A stretch of 64,000 nt of DNA from Streptomyces sp. NBC_00414 (GCF_036038375.1 NZ_CP107935.1:7130001-7194000); one strand, 5' to 3'; counted from the stretch's first letter, positions 17,502 to 26,478 are shown. Numbers and translations: made by a program. Notes: generated by a model from the sequence alone, not told the origin.

Positions 17502-17768
17502 CCGCTGGTTCCGCCCTTTCCCCGCCACTTCCCGACGGTCTCCGCACGTCGATCTCCGCACGACGGTCTCCGAATATCTCCTTCCGCACCCGCGCCGACA
17601 GGGAGTTGATCGCATCTCGCCGCAATGTGCCCGGAACTGACGACGCGGGACCGAGTTCGTGTCCGCCTCGCCGGAGCGGTTCGAAGTGACCCGCCGACCG
17701 CGTCACACTGGCCCGGGTTCGCGATCCGACGGGGCTCGCTCGTACGCCGGGCGGGGAGGGATGTTGCC

Positions 17769-19985
17769 GTGCCGGACAACAGGACGGACGAGAGTGGGAC
17801 GGGCGAGAGCGGGACGGGCGAAGGCGGGGCGGACGAGGGGCGGCCGGGGAATCTGCCGCCGGAGACACGGAGCTTCGTCGGCCGGCGGCGGGAACTGGCC
17901 TGGCTCGACGAGCTGTTGGATCCGGCCGAGGGGGCCGAGGGGGCCGAGGGGGCCGAGGGGGCCGAGGGAGCTGGTGGGGTCGAGGGGCGCGGGCGCCTGG
18001 TGACGCTCGTCGGGACCGGTGGCGTCGGCAAGACCCGGCTCGCCCTGCGCGCCGCCCGCCGCGTCCGCGACCGGTACCCGGACGGTGTCTGGTTCGTGGA
18101 ACTCTCGCCGCTGCACGCCCAGGGCCTGGTGGGCTTCGCCGTCGTGGAGGCGCTGCGGCTCGCCGACCGGTCGACGTCCCCGGTGACCGAGGTGCTCGCC
18201 GACTGGCTGGCCGACAAGAAGGCGCTGATCGTCCTCGACTCCTGCGAACACGTGCTCTCCGACTGCGCCGGCCTCGTCCGCGCCCTCCTCCCCGCCGCGC
18301 CCGGCCTGCGGTTCCTGGCCACCACCCGCGAGCACCTCGGCCATCCCGCCGAACTCCGTGTGCGGGTCGACCCGCTGCCGGTGGAGGAGGGCCCCGGAAG
18401 CCGGAAAGGGCCGGGCGACGCTCTCGACCTGTTCGCCCAGCGGGCCGGCGAGGCGCGGTCCGGGTTCGTTCTCGACGGGGCCTCGACCGACACGGCCGCC
18501 GCCGTCTGCCGTCGGCTTGACGGCATTCCCCTGGCCATCGAACTGGCCGCCGCCCGCCTCTGCGAACTCTCCCTCGGCGAACTCGACGAACGGCTCGGTG
18601 AGCGTCTGCCGTCCCCGCTCGACCTGCTCGCGTCGGGGCCCGGCGAAGGACCGCTGCGGCACCGCACCCTGCGCACGGCCATCGGCTGGAGCCACGAACT
18701 GTGCGCGCCCGTCGAGCGGTTGCTGTGGGCGAGGCTCTCCGTGTTCACCGGCGGCTTCGACCTGGCAGCGGCCGAGGACGTCTGCTCCGGCGGCCCCCTG
18801 CCCGCCGGACGCATCGCGGCCCTGCTCGAACGGCTCGTCGAGCAGTCCATCGTGCTGCGCCACCGCACGGACGCGGGCCGCTTCCAACTTCTCGACAGCG
18901 TCCGGGAGTTCGGGAGCGACTGGCTGCGCGCGCTCGGTGAGGAGCGGACGCTGCGGCTGCGTCACCTGGACCACTACCGGAGCCTCGCGCGCAGCGGCTG
19001 CGCGGAGTGGAACACCGGCCGCCAGGTGCTGTGGTCCGAGCGCGTGATCGCCGAACACGCCAATCTCCGCACCGCCATGGACTGCGCGCTGTCCGAGCGC
19101 GACGGTCCCACCGCCCTGCGCACGGCGGCCGACATAGGTTTCCTGTGGCGCCACTGCGGCTATCTGCGGGACGCGCAGCTCTGTCTCGACCAGGTGCTCA
19201 CCGCCGATCCGGCGACCGGGCCCGACCTCGTACGGGCCTTGTGGGCGAGGGCGGCGGTCGCCCTGCTGCAGGGCGACCTCGACAGCGCCGAGCGATGGGC
19301 GGCGGTGTGCACGGCGGCGGCCGTGGAACAGGGCGACGCGGTGGCCGTCGTCGGCGCCGCGTACGTCACCGGCGGGCATCTGCTCCTGCGTGGCCGGCTC
19401 GGCGAGGCGCAGGCGGTCCTGGAGGCGGCCGACCTGCTACCGGTCCGCGACGACTGGCTGGGGTCCGCGCAGCTCCAGGTGCGGCTCGCGCTCTCCATGA
19501 CCCACCTGCTGCGCGGGGACTTCGTGAGCGCCAGGGCGGTCGCCGACGAGGTCCGTACGGAGAGCGTGCTGCGTGGTGAGCAGTGGGCGGGTGCCTTCGC
19601 CGGCTGCTTCGTCGCCCAGGTCGACCTGGACGAGGGCTACATCGCGGCGGCGGAGCGCAACGCCCGTACGGCCGTCCTTGGGCACTCGCTGCTGAACAGC
19701 ACGCTCGGTGTCGCCCACACCCTCGACATCCTGGCCTCGGCGGTCGTGGCGACCGGAGACGGGCCCCGCGCGGCCCGGCTGCTCGCCGTCGGCCAGCGCA
19801 TCTGGGAACGGCTCGGCAGCGCCCAGTTGCATTCGCCGGACCTGATGTCCGCCCGCCGCGCCCGCGAACACCTGGTCCGCGGGCAGATCGGGGCCGAGGC
19901 CTACGCACAGGCGTACGCGGAGGGCCTGGCCATGTCGTACGAGCGGGGCATCGCCTACGCGGTGGACGACGCCCCCGGCCCCTGA
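17769..19985 (+). CDS. STAND/NB-ARC ATPase regulator lacking a DNA-binding domain
   Basis: A 738-residue protein from the GTG at 17769; the frame stays open to 17625, so the start is uncertain. Walker A is GTGGVGKT (residues 82-89) and Walker B ALIVLDSCEHVL. An ATPase core, a winged-helix region (SVFTGGFDLAAAEDVC) and a TPR-like helical half follow. The C-terminus resembles that of AfsR/LuxR-type large regulators (AYAEGLAMSYERGIAYAV) but the usual C-terminal LuxR or N-terminal SARP helix-turn-helix is absent. Residues about 52-70 are a GAE repeat from a slippery nine-base unit (GGGGCCGAG-like, near 17930-17975). It probably signals through protein partners; this is inference. Confidence 0.85.
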   Translation: MPDNRTDESGTGESGTGEGGADEGRPGNLPPETRSFVGRRRELAWLDELLDPAEGAEGAEGAEGAEGAGGVEGRGRLVTLVGTGGVGKTRLALRAARRVRDRYPDGVWFVELSPLHAQGLVGFAVVEALRLADRSTSPVTEVLADWLADKKALIVLDSCEHVLSDCAGLVRALLPAAPGLRFLATTREHLGHPAELRVRVDPLPVEEGPGSRKGPGDALDLFAQRAGEARSGFVLDGASTDTAAAVCRRLDGIPLAIELAAARLCELSLGELDERLGERLPSPLDLLASGPGEGPLRHRTLRTAIGWSHELCAPVERLLWARLSVFTGGFDLAAAEDVCSGGPLPAGRIAALLERLVEQSIVLRHRTDAGRFQLLDSVREFGSDWLRALGEERTLRLRHLDHYRSLARSGCAEWNTGRQVLWSERVIAEHANLRTAMDCALSERDGPTALRTAADIGFLWRHCGYLRDAQLCLDQVLTADPATGPDLVRALWARAAVALLQGDLDSAERWAAVCTAAAVEQGDAVAVVGAAYVTGGHLLLRGRLGEAQAVLEAADLLPVRDDWLGSAQLQVRLALSMTHLLRGDFVSARAVADEVRTESVLRGEQWAGAFAGCFVAQVDLDEGYIAAAERNARTAVLGHSLLNSTLGVAHTLDILASAVVATGDGPRAARLLAVGQRIWERLGSAQLHSPDLMSARRAREHLVRGQIGAEAYAQAYAEGLAMSYERGIAYAVDDAPGP

Positions 19986-20029
19986 CAACCCCGGCCCCTG
20001 ACAACCCCGGCCCCTGACAACCCTGGCCA
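19978..20029. repeat. 16-bp tandem repeat
   Basis: Three consecutive units of CCCCTGACAACCCCGG, the last degenerate, starting at the stop codon of the STAND gene (19983-19985). It lies in the gap before the convergent metallo-hydrolase. Confidence 0.8.
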
Positions 20030-20089
20030 CTGGCGACCCCGGTTTCTGACGCGTCCCCGGACTCCGACGACCGTGTATCCGACGGTCCG

Positions 20090-21112
20090 TCAGACAGCCG
20101 TGTAGGTCACCGGGTCGCTCCCCGTCACCGCCTCCGCGCGGCCCAGCTTCACCAGCCGGCGCAGATGGGCCTCCGCCTCCGAGACCGCGATGTTCCTGGA
20201 GGCGTACGGGATGTCGGCCCAGGGGCGGTTCCACTCCATCAGTTCGGCGACCTGCCACACGGTGAGCGGGGTGGAGAGAAGGGAGCGCAGGCCGGTGAGG
20301 CGTTCCTCGTGGTGGTCCAGCAACTCCCGTACGCGGGACGGCGCGTCGGTGAAGGCGTGCAGATGGGCCGGGAGCACCTCGGCCGGTCCGAGGCTCCCGA
20401 TCCGCTCCAGGGAGTCGAGGTAGTCGCCGAGCGGATCGGGCTCGGTGTCGTCGTCGGGGTCCTCGTACAGCCCGATGTGCGGGGTGATCCTCGGCAGGAG
20501 GTGGTCCCCGGAGAACAGGCGTCCGCTGCCCGGAAGTCGGGCCGGATGGGCCTCCTCCAGGTGGAGGCAGACGTGGCCGGGCGTGTGGCCCGGCGTCCAG
20601 ATCGCACGCAGGCGCCGGCCTGCCAGGTCGAGGAGTTCACCGGGGACGATCTCCCGGTCGGGGAGCGCGGGGGACAGGCCGGGGAGCCGGGAGCGCGCGG
20701 TGCGCAGCGGCGCCACATGCTCCTCGGGCGCGCCCGCGGCGGTCAGCTTGTCCGCCATGTACGTGAACCAGCGGCCGGGCCTGGTCCCGCGGGTCCGCCG
20801 CACGATGGCGATGTCGGCGGCGTGCATGGCCACCCACGCGCCGGAGGCCTCACGGACCTTGGCCGACAGCCCGTGGTGGTCGGGGTGGTGGTGGGTGATC
20901 ACCACGCCGTGGATCTCCCCGACGGCCGTCCCGCAGGCGACCAGCCCTTCGGTGAGCGCGTCCCAGGACGCCGGATCGTCCCAGCCCGTGTCGATCAGCA
21001 CCGGCCCGCGGTCGGTGTCCACGACGTACACGAGCGTGTTCCCGAGGGGGTTGTCCGGGATGGGGACCTCGACGGACCGTACGCCGCCGCCGTGATCGGT
21101 CACCTGTGGCAT
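20090..21112 (-). CDS. MBL-fold metallo-hydrolase
   Basis: A 340-residue metallo-beta-lactamase-fold enzyme. The zinc motif is THHHPDHHG (residues 73-81); further metal ligands are in TPGHTPGHVCLHL and FSGDHLL. A C-terminal winged-helix-like region (residues about 270-335) is typical of the beta-lactamase-associated domain in this subfamily. The ATG at 21112 (MPQVTDHGGG) is used; a longer frame continues antisense through the dehydrogenase gene. It is divergent from the aldehyde dehydrogenase, with a KstR-type operator 36 bases before its start, so it probably belongs to the same lipid-catabolic regulon. Thioesterase-like or other hydrolysis is possible; substrate unknown. Confidence 0.9.
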   Translation of the reverse strand: MPQVTDHGGGVRSVEVPIPDNPLGNTLVYVVDTDRGPVLIDTGWDDPASWDALTEGLVACGTAVGEIHGVVITHHHPDHHGLSAKVREASGAWVAMHAADIAIVRRTRGTRPGRWFTYMADKLTAAGAPEEHVAPLRTARSRLPGLSPALPDREIVPGELLDLAGRRLRAIWTPGHTPGHVCLHLEEAHPARLPGSGRLFSGDHLLPRITPHIGLYEDPDDDTEPDPLGDYLDSLERIGSLGPAEVLPAHLHAFTDAPSRVRELLDHHEERLTGLRSLLSTPLTVWQVAELMEWNRPWADIPYASRNIAVSEAEAHLRRLVKLGRAEAVTGSDPVTYTAV

Positions 21113-21147
21113 GGGCTCCCCTGTCGCCGACTCCCGGCCACTATAAC

Positions 21148-21161
21148 TAGAACCCGTTTCA
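21148..21161. promoter_or_regulatory. KstR-type operator (TAGAACCCGTTTCA)
   Basis: An exact match to TnnAACnnGTTnnA, the motif known for the TetR repressor KstR. It sits 36 bases before the metallo-hydrolase start and 101 bases before the aldehyde dehydrogenase start, so it can control both divergent promoters. Confidence 0.7.
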
Positions 21162-21196
21162 ATGGGAGTGCTGTGCGCTCCGTGGACTCCTCCAAG

Positions 21197-21216
21197 TGGA
21201 ACTGGTATCAGTTTCA
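21197..21216. promoter_or_regulatory. Second palindromic operator before the aldehyde dehydrogenase
   Basis: TGGAACTGGTATCAGTTTCA is a 20-base palindrome with two mismatched pairs and arms of AACTG/CAGTT. It lies 46 bases before the ATG at 21263. It does not fit TnnAACnnGTTnnA, so a different TetR-type regulator may bind here. Confidence 0.55.
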
Positions 21217-21262
21217 GTGTCTGATGCACCGTCAGGGAATGTCCTCGGAGAGGCAGTCGGTC

Positions 21263-22720
21263 ATGACCGAACTCGTGGAACACGCACAGCTGTTCATCGG
21301 CGGCGAGCTGTCCGCTCCCAGCGGCCGGGACGTCATCGAGGTGGTCTCCCCGCACACCGAAGAGGTCATCGGCCGGGTGCCGCACGCCTCGCGGGAGGAC
21401 GTCGACCGGGCCGTCGCGGCGGCGCGCACCGCCTTCGACGAGGGGCCCTGGCCGCGGATGTCCCTCGACGAGCGCGTCGAGGTGGTCACCCGGATCAAGG
21501 ACGCGATCGCCGTACGGCACGAGGAGATCGCCAGGGTTATCTCCTCCGAGAACGGTTCCCCGTACTCCTGGAGCGTCCTCGCGCAGGCGCTCGGCGCGAT
21601 GATGGTGTGGGACGCGGCGATCACGGTCGCCCGGGACTTCACGTACGAGGAGGCCCGCGACGGAGTGCTCGGGAAGATCCTCGTGCGGCGCGAGCCGGTC
21701 GGGGTCGTCGCGGCCGTCGTCCCCTGGAACGTGCCGCAGTTCGTGGCGGCGGCCAAGCTCGCGCCCGCGCTGCTGACCGGCTGCACGGTGGTGCTCAAGC
21801 CGTCGCCCGAGTCGCCGCTGGACGCGTACATACTCGGCGAGATCGCGAAGGAGGCCGGGCTGCCGGAGGGCGTCCTGTCGATCCTGCCGGCGGACCGCGA
21901 GGTGAGCGAGTACCTCGTCGGGCATCCCCGGATCGACAAGGTGTCCTTCACGGGGTCGGTCGCGGCGGGCCGCCGTGTCATGGAGGTCGCCTCGCGCAAC
22001 CTCACCCGCGTGACACTGGAACTGGGCGGGAAGTCGGCGGCCGTGGTCCTGCCGGACGCGGACATCGACACCTCCGTGCCGGGCATCGTCTCGGCGGCCT
22101 GGATGAACAACGGCCAGGCGTGCGTCGCCCAGACCCGCATCCTGCTGCCGCGCTCGCGCTACGACGAGTTCGCGGAGGCCTTCGCCGCGGCGGCGAACGC
22201 GCTGGTGGTCGGCGACCCGCTGGACCCCGCGACCCAGGTCGGCCCGCTGGTCGCGCAGCGGCAGCAGCAGCGCAACCTCGACTACATCCGCATCGGGCAG
22301 GAGGAGGGCGCGAAGATCCTCACGGGTGGAGGGCGCCCGGCCGGCCTGGACCGCGGCTGGTACGTCGAGCCGACGCTCTTCGGCGACGTCGACAACTCCA
22401 TGCGGATCGCCCGTGAGGAGATCTTCGGGCCGGTGATCTGCCTGCTCCCTTACGGGGACGAGGCGGAGGCGGTGAAGATCGCGAACGACTCCGAGTACGG
22501 GTTGAGCGGGAGTGTGTGGACGGGGGACGTGGCGCGGGGTGTGGAGGTGGCCCGGCAGGTGCGTACCGGTACGTATTCCGTGAACACCTTCAGTCTCGAC
22601 ATGCTCGGGCCCTTCGGCGGCTACAAGAACTCCGGGCTGGGGCGGGAGTTCGGGCCCGAGGGGTTCGGGGAGTACCTGGAGCACAAGATGATCCATCTGC
22701 CGGCCGGCTGGGAGGCCTGA
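21263..22720 (+). CDS. Aldehyde dehydrogenase (NAD(P)-dependent)
   Basis: A 485-residue enzyme of normal family length that oxidises an aldehyde to the acid. Catalytic Cys287 is in NNGQACVAQTR, the general base Glu253 in LELGGKSAA, Asn156 in PWNVPQF and the cofactor-binding Lys179 in VLKPSPESP; GSVAAGRRV is the nucleotide-binding turn. I chose the ATG at 21263 (MTELVEHAQL); an in-frame ATG lies at 21239. It is followed two bases later by a ferredoxin gene and preceded by a KstR-type operator and a second palindrome. The pattern fits oxidation of an aldehyde made by P450 attack on a lipid or sterol side chain, which is inference. Confidence 0.93.
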   Translation: MTELVEHAQLFIGGELSAPSGRDVIEVVSPHTEEVIGRVPHASREDVDRAVAAARTAFDEGPWPRMSLDERVEVVTRIKDAIAVRHEEIARVISSENGSPYSWSVLAQALGAMMVWDAAITVARDFTYEEARDGVLGKILVRREPVGVVAAVVPWNVPQFVAAAKLAPALLTGCTVVLKPSPESPLDAYILGEIAKEAGLPEGVLSILPADREVSEYLVGHPRIDKVSFTGSVAAGRRVMEVASRNLTRVTLELGGKSAAVVLPDADIDTSVPGIVSAAWMNNGQACVAQTRILLPRSRYDEFAEAFAAAANALVVGDPLDPATQVGPLVAQRQQQRNLDYIRIGQEEGAKILTGGGRPAGLDRGWYVEPTLFGDVDNSMRIAREEIFGPVICLLPYGDEAEAVKIANDSEYGLSGSVWTGDVARGVEVARQVRTGTYSVNTFSLDMLGPFGGYKNSGLGREFGPEGFGEYLEHKMIHLPAGWEA

Positions 22721-22722
22721 GG

Positions 22723-22956
22723 ATGGGTGACCGCTGGCATGTCGAGGTCGACCGGTCGCTGTGCATCGGCTCTGCCCAGTGCACGCACCTCGCGCCGGCC
22801 GCCTTTCGTCTCGACTCCGCGATGCAGTCACATCCGACGGATCCCGAGACGGACGCCAACGAGATGATTCTGGGGGCGGCGGAGGGGTGTCCGGTGGAGG
22901 CGATCATGATCACTCTGCTGGGGAGTGGGGAGACGGTGTTTCCTCCGGAGGAGTGA
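22723..22956 (+). CDS. Ferredoxin, [3Fe-4S] type
   Basis: A 77-residue electron-transfer protein. Cysteines are Cys14 and Cys20 (CIGSAQC, with the middle cysteine of a [4Fe-4S] cluster replaced) and Cys56 in GCPVEAI, the pattern of single-cluster [3Fe-4S] ferredoxins that serve cytochromes P450. It starts two bases after the dehydrogenase stop with a GGAGG-like site inside the dehydrogenase end, so the two are co-transcribed. A similar small ferredoxin is part of the mycobacterial KstR regulon. No P450 gene lies in the window. Confidence 0.92.
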   Translation: MGDRWHVEVDRSLCIGSAQCTHLAPAAFRLDSAMQSHPTDPETDANEMILGAAEGCPVEAIMITLLGSGETVFPPEE

Positions 22957-23012
22957 CGGTGAAGGGGCGGGGGTGGGCGTGGGTGTCGGCTGACGGGCGG
23001 TGAGGGCTGGGT

Positions 23013-23310
23013 GCGCCGTTCCCCGCGCCCCTGGGGAGTGGGGGGGGGGGAGAGGTGCGTTGTCTGGTGCGGGCCGGTCGGGGTGTTCGCGCAGTTCCCC
23101 GCGCCCCTGAAAGGTGCGGGCCGGTCGGGGGTGTTCGCGGCGTTCCCCGTGCCGCCGGGAAGTTGCGGGCCGGTCGGGGGTGTTCGCGCACCCGCGTCCC
23201 CGGAAAGCCGCGGGCTGGTCCGGGGGTGTTCGCGCAGTTCCCCGTGCCGCCGGGAAGCCGCGGGGCGGTCCGGGGTGTTCGCGGCGTTCCCCGTGCCCCT
23301 TGCGGGGCGT
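23013..23310. repeat. 48-bp tandem array containing the GTTCCCCGYGCC element
   Basis: This 363-base gap between the ferredoxin and the convergent KstR gene is filled by repeats. One isolated copy of the element lies at about 23013-23035. Then five units of 48 bases follow, with the TTCCCC core (or its variant) at 23095, 23143, about 23191, 23239 and 23287, each containing GCGGGCCGGTCGGGGGTGTT or a close variant. The last unit ends in a small hairpin GCCCCTTGCGGGGC at 23295-23308, just before the KstR stop. Confidence 0.85.
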
Positions 23311-23319
23311 CCCGCGGCC

Positions 23320-23979
23320 TTATCGGGGGGCTTGGTCGTCCTTCGATGTCAGGTCGATCAGGCGGCAGACCGTTTCTATGTCGATCTTCACCTGGGCGAT
23401 GGACGCGCGGCCGGAGAGCCAGGTGATCAGGGCCGAGTGCCAGGTGTGCTCGATCACGCGGACGGCGGAGAGCTGGGCGGGGGTGGGGGCGTCGAGGCCC
23501 ATCGCGTCGAGGATGATCACCGTGGTCTGGCGGGAGACCTGGTCGACCTCCGGACTGACGCTGCGGTCGGCGAACGTGAGCGCGCGGACCATCGCGTCGG
23601 CGAGGTGCGGCTCGCGCTGGAGCGCTCGGAAGGCCCGCATCAGGGTCTCCGCCACCCGCTCCGCCGCCGTCTCGCCCGACGGCGGCTTCTTGCGGAGCGT
23701 GCCGTGCATATGAGCCAGCTGGTCCTGCATGGTCGCGACCAGCAGATGCACCTTCGACGGGAAATAGCGGTAGAGCGTGCCCAGGGCCACCTGGGACGAC
23801 TCCGCCACCTCCCGCATCTGCACCGCGTCGAAGCCGCCCCGGCTCGCCAGCTGCGCGCTCGCGTGCAGGATGCGCCGCCGTCGCGCCTCCTGGCGCTCGG
23901 TGAGCGGGGGAGTGACCGGCTGCGCGGCCCGTACGGGCGGCTGCGCGGCCTTCGCCGCAGTCTTGGCTTCCGCAGGCAT
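23320..23979 (-). CDS. kstR: TetR-family repressor, KstR-like
   Basis: A 219-residue TetR regulator. The N-terminal helix-turn-helix reads ILHASAQLASRGGFDAVQMR then SSQVALGTLYRYFPSKVHLL, which closely follows the KstR sequence as I remember it (AVQMR, VALGTLYRYFPSKVHLLV), and the ligand domain also matches in the VFAD/EVDQV region. KstR represses sterol and lipid catabolic genes and is released by acyl-CoA-type intermediates. I chose the ATG at 23979 (MPAEAKTAAK); 24006 is an alternative. A KstR motif at 24132-24145 lies in the divergent region, suggesting autoregulation, and three other motifs in the window define likely targets. Confidence 0.88.
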   Translation of the reverse strand: MPAEAKTAAKAAQPPVRAAQPVTPPLTERQEARRRRILHASAQLASRGGFDAVQMREVAESSQVALGTLYRYFPSKVHLLVATMQDQLAHMHGTLRKKPPSGETAAERVAETLMRAFRALQREPHLADAMVRALTFADRSVSPEVDQVSRQTTVIILDAMGLDAPTPAQLSAVRVIEHTWHSALITWLSGRASIAQVKIDIETVCRLIDLTSKDDQAPR

Positions 23980-24131
23980 GGATCCCGTTCCGTGACGTTC
24001 GTACAACAGAGGCGGCGGGGGCGGGTGGGTCGACAGCAGAGTAGAGCCCGGCCGTGGCGTGAATCACCCGATCCACCGCTCACAGGAGGGCTACCTGCCG
24101 GTAGATTCAGTGCTCCCTGAACGATCAAGTC

Positions 24132-24145
24132 TGAAACTTGTTCTA
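24132..24145. promoter_or_regulatory. KstR-type operator (TGAAACTTGTTCTA)
   Basis: An exact TnnAACnnGTTnnA match between the kstR gene and the divergent glycosyltransferase operon. It is 54 bases before the GTG at 24200 and 152 bases before the kstR ATG at 23979. Confidence 0.7.
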
Positions 24146-24199
24146 GATTACCGTCCCGAAGTAATCTCGCGGGAACGTGCTGGAAGAAGGGGGCCGAGA

Positions 24200-25714
24200 G
24201 TGACCCATGAGGCCATGGAGGCAGGCCTCCACGCGGGCTCGGCCGCCGACGCCGACAGACCGCTGCGCATCGCGCTCCTCACCTATAAGGGGAACCCGTT
24301 CTGCGGCGGGCAGGGTGTCTACGTACGGCACCTCTCGCGCGAGCTGGCCCGCCTGGGCCACCAGGTCGAGGTCATCGGCTCACAGCCGTACCCGGTGCTC
24401 GACGAGGGCGAGGGCCTCGACGGGCTCTCCCTCACCGAGCTGCCCAGTCTCGACCTGTACCGCTCCCCGGACCCCTTTCGTACCCCGAAGCGGGACGAGT
24501 TCCGCGACTGGATCGACGCCGTCGAGGTCGGCACGATGTGGACCGGCGGCTTCCCCGAGCCGCTGACGTTCTCCCTGCGCGCCCGCCGCCATCTGCGCGC
24601 CCGGCGCGGCGACTTCGACGTCGTGCACGACAACCAGACCCTCGGTTACGGGCTGTTGGGGGATGTGGGCGCGCCGCTGGTCACCACCATCCACCACCCC
24701 ATCACCGTGGACCGGCAGCTGGAGCTGGACGCCGCAGGGAGCCGCCGCAAACGGATGTCCGTCCGCCGCTGGTACGCGTTCACCCGCATGCAGAAGCGCG
24801 TCGCACGCCGGCTGCGGTCCGTGCTGACCGTCTCCGGCACGTCCCGCCAGGAGATCGTCGACCACCTCGGCGTACGCGACGAGCGCATCCACGTGGTCCA
24901 CATCGGCGCCGACGCCGACCTCTTCTCGCCCGATCCGTCCGTGCCGAAGGTGCCGGGCCGGATCGTCACGACCTCCAGCGCGGACGTCCCCCTCAAGGGC
25001 CTCGTCTTCCTCGTCGAGGCGCTCGCCAAGGTCCGTACCGAGCACCCCGGCGCCCACCTCGTGGTCGTCGGCCGACGGGCCGAGGACGGGCCGGTCGCCC
25101 AGCTCATCGAGCGGTACGGGCTCGAAGACGCCGTCGAGTTCGTGAAGGGCATCTCGGACGCGGAGCTCGTCGACCTCGTCCGGTCCGCCGAAGTCGCCTG
25201 CGTGCCCTCCCTGTACGAGGGCTTCTCGCTCCCCGCCGCCGAGGCGATGGCGACCTGTACACCGCTGGTGGCCACCACCGGCGGAGCCATCCCCGAGGTC
25301 GCGGGACCCGACGGCGAGACCTGCCTGGCCGTCCCGCCCGGCGACGCGGGAGCGCTGGCCGCCGGTCTGAGCAGGGTGTTGGGCGACCCGGGCCTGCGCG
25401 AGCGGCTCGGCGCGGCCGGGCGTGCGCGCGTACTGGAGAAGTTCACCTGGGCCCGCGCCGCCGAGGGCACGGTGGCCCGCTACCGCGAGGCGATCGCCGA
25501 CTCCGGCCGCGCCGCGGGCGAGACCCGGCGCCGCTCCGCGACCCGCCCCGGCCGCCCCGCGGCCCAGTCTCCCGGCCGCTCCACGCCCACCCGGGAGACG
25601 GACCCGGCCCCCGCCGCCCCCGAGACCGGGGCGCCCACCACCCCCATGAACCCGGCGGACCCCGCCGCCACCCCCGTGGACACCCCTCACCGCGAAAGCA
25701 GGACCACGTGCTGA
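24200..25714 (+). CDS. GT4-family glycosyltransferase
   Basis: A 504-residue GT-B fold enzyme. The N-terminal domain has the acceptor Gly-rich turn GNPFCGGQGVYVRHLSREL (residues about 33-51); the C-terminal domain has the donor-binding CVPSLYEGFSLPAAEAMA motif with the EX7E pattern typical of GT4. The start is the GTG at 24200; the frame continues upstream to 24059. A Pro/Thr/Ala-rich tail of about 75 residues follows the catalytic domain. It is the first of three tightly overlapped genes (glycosyltransferase, methyltransferase, toroid protein). Sugar and acceptor are unknown; the KstR-type operator in front suggests a lipid or glycolipid context. Confidence 0.9.
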   Translation: MTHEAMEAGLHAGSAADADRPLRIALLTYKGNPFCGGQGVYVRHLSRELARLGHQVEVIGSQPYPVLDEGEGLDGLSLTELPSLDLYRSPDPFRTPKRDEFRDWIDAVEVGTMWTGGFPEPLTFSLRARRHLRARRGDFDVVHDNQTLGYGLLGDVGAPLVTTIHHPITVDRQLELDAAGSRRKRMSVRRWYAFTRMQKRVARRLRSVLTVSGTSRQEIVDHLGVRDERIHVVHIGADADLFSPDPSVPKVPGRIVTTSSADVPLKGLVFLVEALAKVRTEHPGAHLVVVGRRAEDGPVAQLIERYGLEDAVEFVKGISDAELVDLVRSAEVACVPSLYEGFSLPAAEAMATCTPLVATTGGAIPEVAGPDGETCLAVPPGDAGALAAGLSRVLGDPGLRERLGAAGRARVLEKFTWARAAEGTVARYREAIADSGRAAGETRRRSATRPGRPAAQSPGRSTPTRETDPAPAAPETGAPTTPMNPADPAATPVDTPHRESRTTC

Positions 25715-26478
25715 CCGTCGACTTCTCCCGGTTCCCGCTCGCCCCGGGGGACCGAGTGCTGGATCTCGGGTGCGGGGCGGGACGCCACGCCTTCGAGTGC
25801 TACCGGCGCGGAGCCCAGGTCGTCGCACTGGACCAGAACGCCGAGGAAATTCGCGAGGTCGCCAAGTGGTTCGCCGCGATGAAGGAGGCGGGCGAGGCAC
25901 CGGAGGGCGCCACCGCCACCGCGATGGAGGGTGACGCGCTGCGGCTGCCCTTCCCCGACGAGTCGTTCGACGTCGTCATCATCTCCGAGGTGATGGAGCA
26001 CATCCCGGACGACAAGGGCGTGCTCGCCGAGATGGTCCGCGTGCTCAGGCCCGGCGGCCGGATAGCGATCACGGTTCCGCGCTACGGGCCCGAGAAGGTC
26101 TGCTGGACGCTGTCGGACGCGTACCACGAGGTCGAGGGCGGCCACATCCGCATCTACAAGGCGGACGAGCTGCTCGGCAAGATCCGCGAGGCGGGCCTGC
26201 GGCCGTACGGCACGCATCACGCCCACGCGCTGCACAGCCCCTACTGGTGGCTGAAGTGCGCGTTCGGCGTCGACAACGACAAGGTGCTGCCGGTCCGGGC
26301 GTACCACAAGCTCCTCGTCTGGGACATCATGAAGAAGCCCCTCGCGACCCGGGTCGCCGAGCAGGCGCTCAACCCGCTGATCGGCAAGAGCTTCGTGGCG
26401 TACGCGACCAAGCCCCACCTGCCCGCCGGTGTCGTCGCCACGGCAGCGGCCGGCACGGCGCCCGCGGACGTTTCGTGA
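25708..26478 (+). CDS. SAM-dependent methyltransferase (class I)
   Basis: A 256-residue methyltransferase. Motif I is VLDLGCGAGRHAFE near residues 18-31, motif II/post-I is ALDQNAEE, and LPFPDESFDVVIISEVMEHI is the acidic and hydrophobic block of methyltransferase-11 proteins. The start is the GTG at 25708, overlapping the glycosyltransferase stop by seven bases, and the stop overlaps the next GTG. It is the middle gene of a three-gene operon, so it probably methylates the product or precursor of the glycosyltransferase. The C-terminal part has aromatic and basic residues (SPYWWLKCAF) suggestive of membrane association. Confidence 0.92.
   Translation: MLTVDFSRFPLAPGDRVLDLGCGAGRHAFECYRRGAQVVALDQNAEEIREVAKWFAAMKEAGEAPEGATATAMEGDALRLPFPDESFDVVIISEVMEHIPDDKGVLAEMVRVLRPGGRIAITVPRYGPEKVCWTLSDAYHEVEGGHIRIYKADELLGKIREAGLRPYGTHHAHALHSPYWWLKCAFGVDNDKVLPVRAYHKLLVWDIMKKPLATRVAEQALNPLIGKSFVAYATKPHLPAGVVATAAAGTAPADVS

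Noticed and set aside
20090..22831. Long minus-strand frame through the aldehyde dehydrogenase and ferredoxin genes
   Set aside because: Only the part after 21112 reads as a metallo-hydrolase; the rest is antisense shadow.
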